A DNA stretch of 64,000 bases from Myroides sp. 1354 (lineage in GTDB: Bacteria; Bacteroidota; Bacteroidia; Flavobacteriales; Flavobacteriaceae): contig NZ_JACAGN010000002.1 in assembly GCF_030324495.1 (NCBI RefSeq), forward strand, positions 62,001 through 126,000, written 5' to 3'. The first letter of the stretch is position 1; each line of letters begins with the position of its first letter. The position numbers were made by a program, and so were the translations under genes. Below are positions 62,235 through 64,000 of the stretch, piece after piece. The notes under the pieces were generated by a model. The model saw nothing but the letters and a program-made list of their open reading frames with translations, had not been told where the DNA came from and made no database searches.

Positions 62235-64000
62235 TTATTTTAAATAATCAATCGCGTGACTGATTGCTTCTTTCATTCCTTCTGGATTTTTACCTCCTGC
62301 CGTTGCGAAGAAAGCTTGTCCTCCACCACCACCTTGGATGTATTTTCCTAATTCGCGAACAATTTGTCCAGCATTCAATCCTTTTGCCTCTACAATTTCT
62401 TTAGAAACATAACAAGTCAACATGGGTTTGTCATTGGCATTCGATCCCAATACAACATAAAGATTTGTCAATTCGCTTCCTAGTTCATAAGCTAAATCTT
62501 TTGCTCCATTTGCATCTAAGTCCACTTCAACCGCTAAGAAAGCAACCTCATTGATTAATTGAATTTGTCCTTTCAATTCTCCTTTTAGGTTTTTAGCTTT
62601 TTCTTTCAACAATTGCTCCACTTGTTTTTTCAGTTTTGCATTCTCCTCTTGTAAAGCGACAACGGCTTTCAGCGTATCTTGAGGATTTTTCAATACTGCT
62701 TTTAATTCTTTCAGCGTATTTTCTTGCTCTGCAAAGAAGGCTCTTGCTGCTTTATTGGTAATTGCTTCTATACGGCGAATTCCCGCTGCAACTGCTCCTT
62801 CACTCACAATTTTAAACTGCCAAATATCAGCTGTATTTTGCACGTGAGTTCCTCCACATAATTCCATACTCTCACCGAAGCGAATGGCGCGAACTTCATC
62901 ACCATATTTTTCACCGAAAAGCGCCATGGCTCCTTCAGCTACCGCTTGGTTAAAAGGTATGCTGCGTCTCTCAATCAAAGGCAATTGTTCGTGAATGCGA
63001 TTATTTACAAACTCTTCCACCAATTGCAATTCTTCTTCTGTCACCTTAGCAAAATGCGAAAAGTCAAAACGCAAATGCGTTGGAGAGACTAAAGATCCTT
63101 TTTGCTCCACATGCGTTCCTAAAATTGTGCGCAAAGCTTGGTGTAATAAATGCGTTGCTGAGTGGTTCGCCATCGACTGTTGACGAGCATCTACATCAAC
63201 TTTCGCTGTAAAAGTCCCCTCTACATTAGATGGCAGCTCTCTTACAATATGTAGAATTAAATTATTCTCTTTTTTCGTATCAATTACTTGAATTGCTTCA
63301 TTAGCAGAAACGATTAATCCACAGTCTCCTACTTGACCTCCTCCTTCTGGATAGAAAGGAGTGGCATCCAATACCAATTGGAATAACTTCCCGTCTTTCT
63401 TGCTATCTACCTTTCTGTAGCGCGTAATTTTTACTTGGTTTTCTAATTGATCGTACCCTACGAATGTTTCCACATTACCTCCAATTAAAAGAGTCCAATC
63501 GTCAGTAGAAACTTCTGATGCAGCTCTTGAACGCGTTTTTTGCTCATTCATTGCTGCTTCAAATCCTTTCTCATCTAATTCAAATCCTTTTTCTCTTAAG
63601 ATTAATGCTGTAAGGTCAATTGGAAATCCAAAAGTATCGTATAACTCAAAAGCTTTTGCTCCATCTACAACTTTTCCTTCAGTCTTTTCAATTACTTGAT
63701 CCAACAAATGCAATCCTTGTTCTAACGTACGCAAGAAAGAAGCTTCCTCTTCTTTGATTACATTTTCAACCAAGTTTCTTTGAGATACGATTTCTGGGAA
63801 GAAAGCGCCCATTTGTACCGATAACACTTCAACTAATTGATAGATAAAAGGCTCTTTTGTTCCTAAGAATGTAAACCCGTAACGAATTGCACGACGTAAA
63901 ATACGACGAATTACATATCCTGCACCGTTGTTTGATGGCAACTGTCCGTCTGCAATAGCAAAAGCAACTGCACGCACGTGATCCACCACAACGCGAATAG
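62235..64000 (-). CDS. alaS: Alanyl-tRNA synthetase, C-terminal part
   Basis: The right edge of the window cuts this gene; about 588 C-terminal residues are present, and the frame stays open to base 64000. Visible are the end of the aminoacylation domain ([20 protein letters not shown]), the editing domain with zinc ligands [12 protein letters not shown] (HxxxH) and CGGTHV, and a coiled-coil ([20 protein letters not shown]). The C-Ala domain ends with [20 protein letters not shown]. All are standard for bacterial AlaRS, which charges tRNA-Ala and removes mischarged Ser and Gly. Its true start lies outside, so the internal Met near 63989 is not the start. Confidence 0.96.
   Translation of the reverse strand, partial: IRVVVDHVRAVAFAIADGQLPSNNGAGYVIRRILRRAIRYGFTFLGTKEPFIYQLVEVLSVQMGAFFPEIVSQRNLVENVIKEEEASFLRTLEQGLHLLDQVIEKTEGKVVDGAKAFELYDTFGFPIDLTALILREKGFELDEKGFEAAMNEQKTRSRAASEVSTDDWTLLIGGNVETFVGYDQLENQVKITRYRKVDSKKDGKLFQLVLDATPFYPEGGGQVGDCGLIVSANEAIQVIDTKKENNLILHIVRELPSNVEGTFTAKVDVDARQQSMANHSATHLLHQALRTILGTHVEQKGSLVSPTHLRFDFSHFAKVTEEELQLVEEFVNNRIHEQLPLIERRSIPFNQAVAEGAMALFGEKYGDEVRAIRFGESMELCGGTHVQNTADIWQFKIVSEGAVAAGIRRIEAITNKAARAFFAEQENTLKELKAVLKNPQDTLKAVVALQEENAKLKKQVEQLLKEKAKNLKGELKGQIQLINEVAFLAVEVDLDANGAKDLAYELGSELTNLYVVLGSNANDKPMLTCYVSKEIVEAKGLNAGQIVRELGKYIQGGGGGQAFFATAGGKNPEGMKEAISHAIDYLK

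Overview
The window is a low-GC, AT-rich chromosomal segment of a member of the Bacteroidota, almost certainly the family Flavobacteriaceae. The evidence is three SusC/SusD pairs, several N-terminal carboxypeptidase-regulatory-like domains on TonB-dependent receptors, Flavobacteriia families (DUF3467, DUF2851, DUF4230, GSCFA, the putative porin family), promoters of the TTG / TAnnTTTG type, and a near absence of Shine-Dalgarno sequences except at rpsU. A Myroides-like genus is a guess from overall gene content; the sequence alone does not prove it.

Layout. 1-4.2 kb: an SDR gene cut by the window edge, an M28 peptidase lipoprotein, and pdhA-pdhC of the pyruvate dehydrogenase complex. 4.2-10.5 kb: an operon of SusC-type receptor, SusD-type lipoprotein and a Tat-exported calcineurin-like phosphoesterase. 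10.9-25.7 kb: the transcription/translation block, read on the minus strand: rpsU, xerC-type recombinase, hpf, tRNA-Thr, tRNA-Tyr, tRNA-Thr, tuf, tRNA-Trp, secE, nusG, rplK, rplA, rplJ, rplL, rpoB, rpoC and DUF3467, punctuated by hairpins. 25.8-30.6 kb: an operon of TonB-dependent receptor, TPR protein, LytS-type kinase and LytTR regulator. 30.7-38.0 kb: a DAACS carboxylate transporter followed by four 67-bp tandem repeats, an acyl-CoA dehydrogenase, HhH, PspC-like and DUF2851 genes, and a porin. 38.1-49.1 kb: two further SusC/SusD pairs separated by a gene remnant and an unknown lipoprotein. 49.5-56.2 kb: rnhB, hemL, a GH73/LysM glucosaminidase, a PLP-dependent deaminase-like enzyme, urocanate hydratase and a DUF4136 lipoprotein. 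56.3-57.1 kb: a decayed ISL3/ISAon1-type transposase. 57.3-64 kb: an Ig-like lipoprotein, a long aromatic amino acid hydroxylase, DUF4230 and GSCFA genes, and the 3' part of alaS.

How it works together. Much of the window is core machinery, with a scavenging layer (SusCD importers, porin, TonB receptor, carboxylate transporter) feeding catabolic enzymes (urocanase, aromatic hydroxylase, acyl-CoA dehydrogenase, PDH). I found no defence island, prophage, CRISPR array or biosynthetic cluster. The most notable signals are regulatory or structural: an eight-base Shine-Dalgarno at rpsU in a genome that otherwise does not use them, a tandem array of terminator-like 67-bp units that begins inside the last codons of a transporter gene, promoters overlapping terminators, the hairpin-separated L12-rpoB-rpoC unit, and an aromatic hydroxylase with a C-terminal half of unknown role.
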